Of a DNA stretch of 64,000 nucleotides, positions 24,336 to 33,100 are shown piece after piece. The DNA lies in the NCBI GenBank assembly GCA_022539475.1, contig VCMS01000080.1, positions 62,001-126,000 on the forward strand. The letters run 5' to 3'. A model generated the notes under the pieces. That model worked only from the letters and a program-made list of their open reading frames with translations, searched no databases and was not told where the DNA came from. This DNA comes from Gracilaria domingensis (lineage: Eukaryota > Rhodophyta > Florideophyceae > Gracilariales > Gracilariaceae). Both the position numbers and the translations under genes were made by a program. Positions within the stretch are counted from its first letter, which is position 1, and each line of letters starts with the position of its first letter.

Positions 24336-24884
24336 TCAACCCATATGGGTGTTCAAAGAAATAGTGTCCTTCCAGGAATCAGATGAAGCAAAACCCTGCG
24401 CAGGGTGACAATCCTCATTAACGCCGGAACCTGAATTGAGCGTAACGCTTTCGCCTCCCATGCGGGCTTCACTACTCACCTCGGATGGCAAGGGTTTAAA
24501 CTTGACCATCCCTGGTGACGCATCTCTTCCTTCATGAGGCTCAACAGTAGTGGCAACCACATTTCCATTGGATACAACCGCTTCAACGGTACCATCACAT
24601 CCTTCTGGATTACACACCGAATCAATCGGGTTCAGATACGAAAGAACCGAAAATGTCTCCCGAGTCTCCGGTACCAAAGAATCTTCCACCAAAACCTGGT
24701 TATCAACGACAACATAAACGAACCCAGCTTCAGAGTACACACCGTTTTTCATCGGCTTCATGCCATAGATTCCAACGGCATTCAGACCAACATGGCGGTA
24801 GTCTAGAACAGAACTGGAGAGACCTATCCTTCTTAGGAACCACCAAAACTGGTGCCACCGAACGTTCGGTAGGAGTCGAATCAA
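24336..24884 (-). pseudogene. RT stub plus family-specific tail of Element 3
   Basis: The frame opens with the RT block LDYRHVGLNAVGIYGMKPM, which continues the end of the protease frame (VVPKKDRSLQFC). One extra T near 24807 separates the two frames; Element 1 lacks it. After KPM the sequence no longer resembles RT: about 140 residues rich in Val, Glu and Ser follow, ending at 24336. No catalytic Asp motif exists. The tail is shared with Element 1 (GRDxPxGxVK region). Confidence 0.6.
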
Positions 24885-26091
24885 AAAGAGACCGTACGAA
24901 CGGGACGAAAGTGAAGCGCTTCCTTCCTTTCAGGGCATCAACCACAGTAGACCACAGAGTGGTGAGCACCTCAAGTAGGGAACCAGATTTCACAACATCA
25001 GAACTTTCAAACCCACGGCGGGTATCCAACTTCAAATCCTGTTTAGGGACCGACTTCTCCATACGTGGAACAACTGAGTCATGCCGCGACGGTTTCAAAT
25101 CCCAAAGGGCGTTCAACTTCTCAGCTTCGAGCTTATCAGACAAGCCGACAACATCTGAAACACCCAAATCAGTGGCAAACATACTCAAAGGGTGCGCAGT
25201 AGTTTGACCAACCACTTGCTGGTGCTGTAGCGTCTGCGCGGAACGCGAGAAGTTAGCAACAAGAACCTGAAAAGGTTTCCCACCTTCACAAAGGGTAATG
25301 CCTCGAGCAACAGCGAGACCATGTTTCTCCAAAAGAGACGGTAAGTGGTGCACAATTGCAAGTCCATTTCTCTCAGTTGAGACAGTAACCCAAGTTTGGG
25401 ACATCGGAGGTATCCGGACAAACTCGGAAACGCGTACCTTCGAGGAATCAAGACCTTGAGATTCATACTGCTGAGCTGGTGGCAGCGGAGCCGCGTTACG
25501 TGCGGAGCGCTTCTTTGCCCGTTCCCACGGTTTTCCAGCAAATGGAACAGACGAGCCATCTACCAGCTCCACCCTCGAAAGTCTGGGTTTTATAGACTCC
25601 ACATGGAGGTCGCAAAAATCACAACCGAGCACAATCGGGGCTGCAAGCGTCTTGCACACAACAAAGTTACCCGAAACAGCGGTCATTCCTAAACGAACCA
25701 TAATTGGTATCATGCCCATCGTAACAATTGGGCGATCATTTGCATCAGCGATTTCCATCAGGGGACCGTAACCGATAAGTGCATGACACTCCTGCGGAAG
25801 GAACGAATCCAGTATACAGTTGGAACCGGCTCCGGTATCCAATAGAGCGACATGATGAACCATGAGATGGTCAGAGAAGCCGAAGTCGGCGTGAACCTTG
25901 TAACTTCTCTTCGAGAGCATCATAACACGTTCCGGACGCTTCGGATTGACCTTCCGTTTCCACGGCCGAACGAGTTGACCCATCTCAGGGTGCGAATCCG
26001 CAAGGGATAAAGATATCTTCCTCGAAAGAATCTTCATCGGGGAGCGAGGCGGCAAAGCCTCAGGTGGCCATGACCCCTGTTCACAGGTCAC
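24730..26091 (-). CDS. retroviral-type aspartic protease protein of Element 3
   Basis: An open frame of about 453 residues. The active site is ALLDTGAGSNCILDS near residue 85, followed by the second conserved block APIVLGCDFC and then DLHVESIKP, a complete retropepsin domain. The N-terminal segment (PWKRKVNPKRPERVMMLSKRSYKVHADFG) is shared with the Element 1 and Element 2 proteases. The C-terminal ~200 residues are family-specific and end in the RT block VVPKKDRSLQFC, where a one-base insertion breaks the frame. The frame lies -1 to gag and is open upstream through the gag stop, so expression as a Gag-Pro fusion by frameshifting is likely. No ATG precedes the domain in frame. The protease would mature Gag. 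Confidence 0.8.
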   Translation of the reverse strand: MTCEQGSWPPEALPPRSPMKILSRKISLSLADSHPEMGQLVRPWKRKVNPKRPERVMMLSKRSYKVHADFGFSDHLMVHHVALLDTGAGSNCILDSFLPQECHALIGYGPLMEIADANDRPIVTMGMIPIMVRLGMTAVSGNFVVCKTLAAPIVLGCDFCDLHVESIKPRLSRVELVDGSSVPFAGKPWERAKKRSARNAAPLPPAQQYESQGLDSSKVRVSEFVRIPPMSQTWVTVSTERNGLAIVHHLPSLLEKHGLAVARGITLCEGGKPFQVLVANFSRSAQTLQHQQVVGQTTAHPLSMFATDLGVSDVVGLSDKLEAEKLNALWDLKPSRHDSVVPRMEKSVPKQDLKLDTRRGFESSDVVKSGSLLEVLTTLWSTVVDALKGRKRFTFVPFVRSLFDSTPTERSVAPVLVVPKKDRSLQFCSRLPPCWSECRWNLWHEADEKRCVL

Positions 26092-26117
26092 CTCTCCCGA
26101 ATGGGAGGCTCCCGAAA

Positions 26118-26127
26118 TCAGTTTTTC
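26118..26127 (-). other. candidate -1 ribosomal frameshift site at the gag/protease junction
   Basis: The minus-strand mRNA reads G AAA AAC UGA, with the zero-frame codons AAA AAC directly before the gag stop. The protease frame is the -1 frame and is open across the site (GAA AAA CUG AUU). It resembles the A AAA AAC slippery heptamer except for the first base. I have not established a downstream pseudoknot. Confidence 0.5.
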
Positions 26128-27536
26128 GGAACAGTCGTCACCGAATGACTCGGTTTAGACCCATCCGGGGGAACTGAAAAGTCCCCGGTCTTGGGAAGGA
26201 ATTCCTCCACCACGTCTTGGTTCTGAACCGTAACGGTGTTTCCACTATTTCTAAAATCGTTTCGGTTCATCACTGCGACTTCATAAGATGCTCTCGACAC
26301 ACGAGCAATGCCCTCAGGTGGGAGTGATTCATAATTCCCAATAATGGTCGACCAATCCCGAAGTGGGAACGTGCACTGCGGTGCCGGATGCCCAAACTGG
26401 TAACATCGATAACAAAGCACCGTGGCCGGCTCGCCAACATGACGAGCGTGCAAAGCAAGTTGCGGCGACGAGTACCTGACCTCAGGTTTTCTGTACTCAA
26501 CTGAGTTCGCTCCAGGAGCAACCTGTTGAAACCCAGCATGGGTACCTTCACCGTTCAAAGCGGGATCATTCTGCATCGTCAACGCTGACCTCTGCGGAAG
26601 TTCCGGCTCCGGAGAAGACCCAAAATCTTGGTGAGAATACAACTCATCTATCTCGCGCTGCGAGTGTTCAAACCAATTCAAATCCAAGGAGGATGACGAC
26701 ACATCTGACGTAGACGTCTCAGTGTCAGACGTGCTCATATGAGAGTGAACCGTCTTGCGGTGTCCAGAACTAAAACCAGATGACTTGGTACGCTTTCCTT
26801 TCAATCTCTTTCGAGAACTTCTACCGTGTGAACGGGAACGCTTGCGACTCTTCCGAGAAGGAAGTTCAGTATCCGATGAGTCGGAAGATGAACTCGAATC
26901 CGATGTGGATAAGTCAGTGTCAATTGATGAACTATCCGAAGAGGACAATCTCCTTCGAGAGCGGCGGCGCAAACCGAAATTACGGCTTCCTTTCCGAGAA
27001 CAGAAACCATCAACAACCGTAGCATCGGGGAGATCCTTCCTGGCCTTCAAAGGCTTCTCCAATGCATCCAAACGTTCACCAATTTGGTTCAACTTAACAG
27101 TAAACTCCTCATCTGAGGCTTCAGAAAAACCAATCATCTCGATAATCGAGGAAACGTCGAGTCGCAACTCGCGAATATCTGCCGACACGTCTCGGAGTTT
27201 GATATCAGAAATATCTCGTCTGAGATTCGACAGCATTTCCAACTGGACTCGCTGACCAAGGACCAAATCTTTGGTAGCAGACTCCATCCTGGAGAACAAC
27301 AAAGCGTCCGTATCACGGCAGTCAGATGTTCGGTGAACCACAGGCGTGGGATCAACAGACCACCCGACTTCGGGAACCGACAAAACGGACAATACTTTCC
27401 GAGAATCGGATGAAACTTCGCCAACACCAATCCCTTGGGGAACAGTGTGCAAATCCATACGCGGAGAATCGTCAGCATCTCCCGAATGGGTCGAACCGTC
27501 ATCGGTGTTGTCTGATGACAACATGAACATCATCAT
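26118..27536 (-). CDS. gag-like nucleocapsid protein of Element 3, apparently without a capsid domain
   Basis: An intact frame of 472 residues. Order: an acidic N-terminus, a heptad-like coiled coil near residues 95-170 (RRDISDIKLRDVSADIRELRLDV), Arg/Ser-rich blocks near 185-260 (RRRSRRRLSSSDSSS, RKSRKRSRSHGRSSRKR), a second Ser/Thr-rich block, and one zinc knuckle CYRCYQFGHPAPQC near residue 380. The coiled-coil and Ser region align with the gag N-terminus of the element at 61.8 kb (VRDVSSDVRVLRSDV). That gag then has a Retrotrans_gag capsid-like domain (MSEAQAY...) which has no counterpart here. The protein would bind RNA and could pair with another element's Gag through the coiled coil; this is inference. 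Confidence 0.8.
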   Translation of the reverse strand: MMMFMLSSDNTDDGSTHSGDADDSPRMDLHTVPQGIGVGEVSSDSRKVLSVLSVPEVGWSVDPTPVVHRTSDCRDTDALLFSRMESATKDLVLGQRVQLEMLSNLRRDISDIKLRDVSADIRELRLDVSSIIEMIGFSEASDEEFTVKLNQIGERLDALEKPLKARKDLPDATVVDGFCSRKGSRNFGLRRRSRRRLSSSDSSSIDTDLSTSDSSSSSDSSDTELPSRKSRKRSRSHGRSSRKRLKGKRTKSSGFSSGHRKTVHSHMSTSDTETSTSDVSSSSLDLNWFEHSQREIDELYSHQDFGSSPEPELPQRSALTMQNDPALNGEGTHAGFQQVAPGANSVEYRKPEVRYSSPQLALHARHVGEPATVLCYRCYQFGHPAPQCTFPLRDWSTIIGNYESLPPEGIARVSRASYEVAVMNRNDFRNSGNTVTVQNQDVVEEFLPKTGDFSVPPDGSKPSHSVTTVPKN

Positions 27537-27717
27537 GATGAACCGAAAGTTCGGTGCGAACGAAAACGCTCACCACAACTTCCGAAAAGCGGAGAACAAC
27601 GAGAAAATGATTCAACCGAACCGAAAAACGGTATCAATCGAAACTAATCTCCTAAAAGGGGAACCCAATCTCAAAGATTCCAAACTCGAAAGAGTACTTC
27701 ACAATTGATACAATCCC

Positions 27718-27735
27718 TTCTAAGTCGGGAGACCA
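27718..27735 (-). other. primer-binding site of Element 3
   Basis: On the minus strand TGGTCTCCCGACTTAGAA starts three bases after the 5' LTR end. The identical 18-mer lies at 62676-62693 with the same three-base gap. It begins with TGG, the complement of a tRNA CCA end. Confidence 0.85.
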
Positions 27736-27738
27736 AAA

Positions 27739-28729
27739 TGTAGAGCAAACCCCTGCGACTAGCGCAATGGGGGAACCTCCACTAGGATGTCCGAGTCCCA
27801 CTCCCTAATAGGGCAGACTCAGCAGAAGAGCCCTCTGTCCGTACTCGTGTCGAGTGACAAGCCGGGTGTAAGACCGGAGACGGTGCCTGGATATACCTAC
27901 AGAGGTGAAAACAGAGAAGGAAATAGTGACCAAAAGTGGTGAGGAAACCCAGAGAAAGGGGGAAAGAAAGGGGAAAGGAACCGAGATCCCTCCAGGCAAA
28001 TCAACCCAGAGCGGAGCAAGGCCCGTGCCAACCGGCGGAAACAGGGCCGGAAGCGGAGCGACACGCCACAGTGGTGCCGAAATAAACCCAATACTGGGGT
28101 GGAAGCGATACCTAAACCAGGGGAAACAAACAGAAAGAATGTGCCTCACAGGGACACGCCGTGTACAAAACGGAACAAACAACAAACAGAAACAACAAAC
28201 AAAAGCAACAATAACAACAGAAATATACCTGGTAGGGGTTCCTAGGTGATTCTGAGGGGATAGTTATGCAAGAACCACACGTGGTTACCGGCCCGAGGGG
28301 GATGTAAACCTACGAAGGTTGCATGAACTAGAACCAAGCCTTGGGTTGAAGAAGGCGGCCTCAGTTGGCTATTTACTTAGAGGCTCAAGGGTGCGATCAC
28401 CCGAGCATATATACTACTACTACAGTAACCGACAACTACGGTGCACACCTCTCGAGGTCCGTACACGTGGACAACCCACTGTCAGGGTGCCAGATACTTC
28501 CCAGCGGGGATGGCACAAATATCTAAATGCCAGATCCACCACGTGGACTACTACAATACCTACCAATAGGTTCCAACTTCCAATCCACCTAGCAAGGTTC
28601 CACAGAACACACAAGAATTCTCCCAATTATTGGGGCCAGAGTCCACATCACAACACACCTTCCCAAAGGAATTCCATCTCCTCAGAGCAAGACAAATAGT
28701 GCCCCAGTACGGGATGGCATTGCTCCACA
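27739..28729 (-). repeat. 5' LTR of Element 3
   Basis: This 991-bp sequence reads identical to 18292-19282. It is followed by TSD GTCAA at 28730-28734. Confidence 0.95.
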
Positions 28730-28734
28730 GTCAA

Positions 28735-28976
28735 CGAAACCAAACCGGTATTACCAGCGGTAGCAGCACCGTCCTTCCCTTCCTTAGGTGTTGCCGCCTG
28801 GGGTGTTGAAACCACGTCGGGTGGGGGGTGACGGTTTGAACTCGCATAGAGTCCTCGGACTGGGCCTTAGGTAGGCGATCTGACCCAGTGAGTACAGTCT
28901 TCGATATGTCCGTTAGTCGGATAAACCGCGTTTCGGGTGAGAAAGTACCGCCCGACGCGACAATTCCGAGGGTTGA
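28735..28976 (-). pseudogene. Pol tail of Element 2 left of the insertion site
   Basis: A Pro/Ala/Thr-rich linker frame reads through this part and continues at 18291 after removal of Element 3. A stop at 28977-28979 separates it from the integrase C-terminus. No domain is visible. Confidence 0.45.
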
Positions 28977-30093
28977 TCACCCACAGAGGTTGTAGCAGCA
29001 GGAGGAAAAAGCCTGTGTAGGCATAGGGGCTTTCCTGACGCGATCGTATGATATCCGCTCGTGCGTACCGTCAATATCCTTTACAACGATGTCTGGCGTA
29101 AGAGATACCACCCCGTAGGGTCCACCTGCAATGAGGGAGAGTTTGTGACGACGTTTCTTTTCAGGATTATAGTACTTTTCTCGTAGGAACAAAAAGTAGT
29201 TCACTCGCAACTCGGGTAATGGTTTGCCGACTGGTTCGTCGAAGTTTCTCTTGAACGTAGCCTGGGTTTTATCCATCGCCTTCTGGGCTTTCGGCACCAT
29301 CTTCGTCAGCTAAGTTTTCCACGCGTCGCGGTACTGCGTCGGGGACGGGTAACTCGCAGGAGTAGGTTGGGCTTCAATAGCAACCGGTGGCAGTGGCCTT
29401 GAGAGCACCAATTGAAAGGGTGATAGCGAGGTTACCCGATGCACGTGGGTGTTGTACGCATAAGACCTCAGTATAAAGATCCCACTCCTTGGGGTGATCT
29501 GCCACATAGGAACGGAGTGCATTAACCATCGTAAGGTTAAACCGTTCTACCTGCCCATTACACTTGGGGTGATAGGAGGTTGTGAACAAGTTCTTGACGT
29601 CTAGGATTCTGCATACTTCTTGTAAGAACTTCGATGTGAATTAGGATCCGTTGTCGGAGAGTACGTTAACCGGCAGTCCAGAAACGAACACCCAGTGGGA
29701 TACGAATGCTTGCGCAATAATCGCAGGGGACATTCGCTTAAGGGATACAGTCCTGACCAATTTGGAGAAGTGATCCGTGATCACCAAGGGGTACCGGTTC
29801 TCTCTCAGAGTACTGATTAACTCGCCCAATATGTCGATAGCGACAAACTTCAACGGGCTTCTCGCAGGGAACAAGGTGAACTCCTTTTCGTACTTCCGAA
29901 GTCAGACATCGTTCTTGGCGCATTCCACGCATGATAGTCTAATTGCGTAGCAGTCAAACGCCATAGCGGGCGAATGAAAGTTCTTTCTCAATGTAATATA
30001 CAACTTTCGACCCCCAGGGTGTGCACCAACCTTACCGTAATGTGAAAGGTATAGTACAAAGTGCGGAACAAATCTCCTGTACACATTGCGCAA
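28977..30093 (-). pseudogene. integrase of Element 2, broken
   Basis: From right to left: a zinc-binding part (HPGGRKLY...CVECAK) at about 30040-29905, the core with FVAIDILGEL and VLSDNGS (both Asp) at 29874-29641, a stop at 29641, then the Glu motif HPKCNGQVERFN at about 29570-29530. A GPYGVV...ISYDRVRKAP C-terminal barrel follows at about 29110-29010. The order and motifs are typical Ty3/gypsy integrase. At least four breaks (near 29902, 29641, 29400 and 29310) make it inactive. It would insert element cDNA, guided by the chromodomain at 17.2-17.4 kb. Confidence 0.82.
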
Positions 30094-30855
30094 TCCTAAG
30101 AAGGAGCGTAACTCAGTTTCAGTTGTAGAGTGTTAGGATTCCTTCAAGGAGCTGACGCGCACGTTGTCGATCGAGAGCTGGCCTGGGCAGACTATGAGGC
30201 CCAATTACTTCACCGAATCGGTGAAAAACTCACACCTCTTGAATTTCAATGTGATTCCGGCGTCACGCAATACCTGCATGACATACCGGACATGGGAGAG
30301 ATGCTATTCCATACTGTTGGAGAAGGTTATGATATAGTCCAAATATACCAAACAGGTGCGCCACTTGAAGGGTGACAACAGAATGTCGATCGCCCGTTCA
30401 AATGTGATGGGGGCATTAGTTAGCCCAAAGGGCATTCGCTTGAAGCGATATAGCTCCTGGTGGCATACGAATGCGGTCTTATCACGATCTTCCTCCCGAA
30501 TGGGAAGTTGCCAGTAACCCCAGTTGTCATCGAGGGCAGTAAAGACCTTCGTACTCCCAAGTGAGTCAATATATTCATCCAATCGTGGAATTGGATAAAC
30601 GTTCTTTACCGTGACGGTGTTCAATCGGAGGTAGTAGATGCCGAACGTCCATGACCGGTCGGGTTTAGGTATAAGCACTACAGGGGACGCCCATGACGAC
30701 TGTGCGGGCTCAATACCCTCTGCGCGCAGCATTTTCTCGACTTGAGACTGTTCCTTTTCACGAGCCTTCGGCCCAGCCCGATAAGGGTGTTTTGAAATTG
30801 GCCGAGTGTTCGGTAGTAGACCAATGCGATGTTCCGTGATCCCGATGGTTCCCAA
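30094..30855 (-). pseudogene. reverse transcriptase of Element 2, catalytic site mutated and RNase H missing
   Basis: Ty3/gypsy RT is clear: SSWASPVVLIPKPDRSW, LNTVTVKNVYPIPRLDE, the palm Asp in FTALDDNWGYWQL, MPFGLTNAP, and YLDYII where active copies have YLDDII. The second catalytic Asp is now Tyr. The thumb end TELRSFLGLRNVYRRFVPHF runs directly, in frame, into the integrase zinc-binding part, so the connection and RNase H domains have been deleted. Stops lie at about 30215 and 30135. Confidence 0.85.
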
Positions 30856-30992
30856 AGAACCACCCTAAAGGGTTAATCTGGATTGAAAGTAACGATTCTT
30901 CTAGCAACTGAAAGTTGTTTTTCGGCAAAGAGAGTAGACAGGGGTTCTACGATGTGCAATCCTACCTGTTTGGAAGAGGGAGGCACCCATAC

Positions 30993-31562
30993 TTAGGATT
31001 CCGATGGTATCCGAACGAATTGAGCGATTCTGAGTTTCGTTGAGACCGGTTTCGGTTTCGGCGTCTCTTGAACAACAGGCAAGGGGACACGCTTGCGCGA
31101 AGCGCTCTTCAATGTCTTCCGCACTATTGGAATCGACGAGCCATCAACTATTTCTACGGTTCGGGCCCTAGAGCGTATAGCTTCCACGAAGCGATCACAA
31201 AAATCACAACTCAGAATAACGGGTGCTGTAAATGCTTTGCAGACAACGAAATCCAACTGACATAAGTATGTCCTGAGTCTCACCACGAGAGATAAGTGTC
31301 TTACCGTGCGTATCGGGCGGTTATTCGCGTTGGCGATATCCAAGTTTGGACCGTAGCGAATATGTTCCCGAAGTGCGGGCGGTGTCAACGAGATGTGAAT
31401 CAGATTGGGCGCAGCGCCTGTATCCAATACAGCTAATTGACGTACCATGTACTGGTTTGATAAGCCTAAGTTGGCGTACACTTTGTAATTCTGTTTAGCC
31501 ATTATCATGAGCCGGTTCGGGTTTCGCAAATAGCGGGAGCGAATCCACGGTCGATGCAACAC
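30993..31562 (-). pseudogene. aspartic protease region of Element 2
   Basis: An open stretch of 189 residues. The retropepsin active site is AVLDTGAAPNLI and the second block is APVILSCDFCDRFVEAIR. The N-terminal PWIRSRYLRNPNRLMIMAKQNYKVYANLG matches the proteases of Elements 1 and 3, showing a common origin. It lies between the zinc knuckle and RT with stops on both sides. Confidence 0.8.
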
Positions 31563-31756
31563 TTCGAGGAGTTTCGAGTCAGAATCTGTATCAGCAACCC
31601 TCCTGGATAGGATTCGAATTGCCGGGGAGCGAAGCGGTGACGCCTCAGACGTCCTCTGCTTCGACTCAGAAGATGCCCTTCCCGTAGATGAGACTTCCGA
31701 ATCTAGTTTTCCGGGGCAGGGTCGACGGCCGGTTGCGGTTCATTCCCACCTCGGGA

Positions 31757-32014
31757 CTATAGAGAAACTCCGTTTGCCAGTGTCGAATCCTTCAACCCAT
31801 GATTGGGGTCTGTGTCTGCTGTAGATTGAGACGGTTGTTGACGTCCGTACTTGGATTTCGCATCGTCATATGAGGCAGATGACACACGTTCCCGTTCTTC
31901 TGGGGTCAAAGACTCGTACTGTACGATTACTTTTGGTATCTTACTCAAGGCAAACGAGCACCGAGATGAGATATGTCCGTGTTGATAACACACGTGACAT
32001 ATCAGCGACACCAA
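31757..32014 (-). pseudogene. nucleocapsid zinc-knuckle part of Element 2 gag
   Basis: It contains CHVCYQHGHISSRC (CX2CX4HX4C) followed by the block VIVQYESLTPEERERVSSASYDDA, which Element 3 also has downstream of its knuckle (NYESLPPEGIARVSRASYEVA). Frame breaks separate it from the capsid part at 32.27-32.76 kb and from the protease. Confidence 0.75.
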
Positions 32015-32266
32015 TTTGTTCAGCGAGCGTGAAGCCGCCGGTCGTTGAGGCCGTGTATTCCGCTAGCCCGAGCGTGCAAAGCGAGTGTGGTTGTTGCCAC
32101 AGTCCAGCGATGGCGCAGGAAGGTTATAGTTCCCCATATACCCCACAGGGTCGTTATACATTGTTTCTTCTGTAATGGATGAGGGTAATCCCGAAGTTCC
32201 TACTGAAATACGGTTTCCCGCGAAGTGGAACTGATCATAGTCTACAGGTAGACGGTTATCCTGTAA

Positions 32267-32785
32267 CTAGGAGAGAGATGAGTCAGATCCTTCAGCCACG
32301 AGAGCCTTCGTGGGCCTGTGTGTTGGATTCCGTCTCGCTCGGAACGTATCTCCCTCAGTCTGGGTGTATTGAACCAATTCCAAATAGGAGGTCTTTCTGT
32401 TCAGCTCCCGATAACGGGATACTAGCGTCCGGATGGCGGGGTCTAATCCCTCCACAAACGTTGTGCACCTCTCAGCTGAGGAGTAAACGTTACCGCAACT
32501 GTGAAATGCTTTGTTAAAGCGCGTTGAATAATTCGTTTCTGTTTCCCCCGAATTCTGTTTTCTCGCCCGTAGGCCCAGAATGGCGTATGGAATCGCCTTG
32601 CCCCTGGCATACGACCTCAGTAGGTAGTGAACTGCTTCGGACCAACACGTGACCCCGCCTTTAGAGGCTCTCGCTGATCCACGAACGGAGTGAAATTGCT
32701 CTTCTGCCATCCTCTTTAGGAAACGTAGGAGGGCCACATATGCCTGTGCTTCACTCATACAGAGTATGTCCGCTTGATTACACTA
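32267..32785 (-). pseudogene. capsid-like (Retrotrans_gag) part of Element 2 gag, N-terminus deleted
   Basis: From MSEAQAYVALLRFLKRMAEEQF (32758) on, this aligns closely with the gag of the element at 61.8 kb (MSEAQAYIALPYFL at 63839). Its features are typical of the domain: GGVTCWSEAVHYLL, ETETNYSTRFNKAF and FVEGLDPAIR. Upstream similarity ends at about 32785, where LTR sequence begins, so the coiled-coil N-terminus, leader and primer site have been deleted. It would form the particle shell. Confidence 0.8.
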
Positions 32786-33095
32786 GTGCATACCCGTACG
32801 GGTTATACACGTACGCACTCCGACTCTCAGGGTGCCAAAATAAAGACAAACTAAAATATTCCCCAAAATACTCACAAAGTGCTCTAGCCATCCACCTCCA
32901 CGTGTCCACGCCCCGTCAGGGGCCTTGGCCCATACACGGCCCTGTACGGGTGCTAATGAAGATTAAAGTAACCAACGGTTGAAGGCTCGCATAAATGATG
33001 CACCTCATAAATTCAAATGCCAGGTGTACTGGCGCATCGCTCGTATATGAAGAGCTTCTTCATCAAAACACCCCTAGAATTGGGTTTGTTCCACA
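32775..33095 (-). repeat. truncated 5' LTR of Element 2
   Basis: It matches the last ~320 bp of 13905-14893 (for example ACACGTACGCACTCCGACT and CAACGGTTGAAGGCT in both) and ends TTTGTTCCACA, followed by TSD CAAAC. In element orientation only the first ~320 bp of the LTR remain; the rest was lost together with the gag start. Confidence 0.82.
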
Positions 33096-33100
33096 CAAAC

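Larger units (their letters stand above)
18292..28729 (-). mobile_element. Element 3: young, probably non-autonomous gag-protease LTR element
   Basis: It has complete structural hallmarks: two 991-bp LTRs (18292-19282 and 27739-28729), TG...CA ends with inverted repeat TGTAGAGCAA/TTGCTCCACA, a primer-binding site, a polypurine tract and TSD GTCAA (18287-18291 and 28730-28734). I found no difference between the two LTRs, so insertion is recent. The coding part has only a gag-like gene and a protease gene, followed by a stub of RT. The ~5 kb before the 3' LTR shows no palm motif, RNase H or integrase. Movement would need enzymes in trans; chromovirus-type elements with the same primer site are the obvious candidates. 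Confidence 0.92.
13905..33095 (-). mobile_element. Element 2: Ty3/gypsy chromovirus-like element, old, split by Element 3
   Basis: TSD CAAAC lies at 13900-13904 and 33096-33100. The 3' LTR is 13905-14893. The 5' LTR (32775-33095) is truncated. Reading from right to left the order is gag, zinc knuckle, protease, RT, integrase, then (after the Element 3 insertion) a Pol tail and chromodomain, then an opposite-strand gene, the purine tract and the 3' LTR. Element 3 sits inside it with TSD GTCAA. All genes carry stops or frameshifts and RNase H is missing, so it cannot move by itself. The element without Element 3 is about 8.7 kb. Confidence 0.88.

Noticed and set aside
26755-27255. 166-codon plus-strand frame opposite the Element 3 gag
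   Set aside because: It mirrors the Ser/Arg-rich coding of gag on the other strand and has no features of its own.
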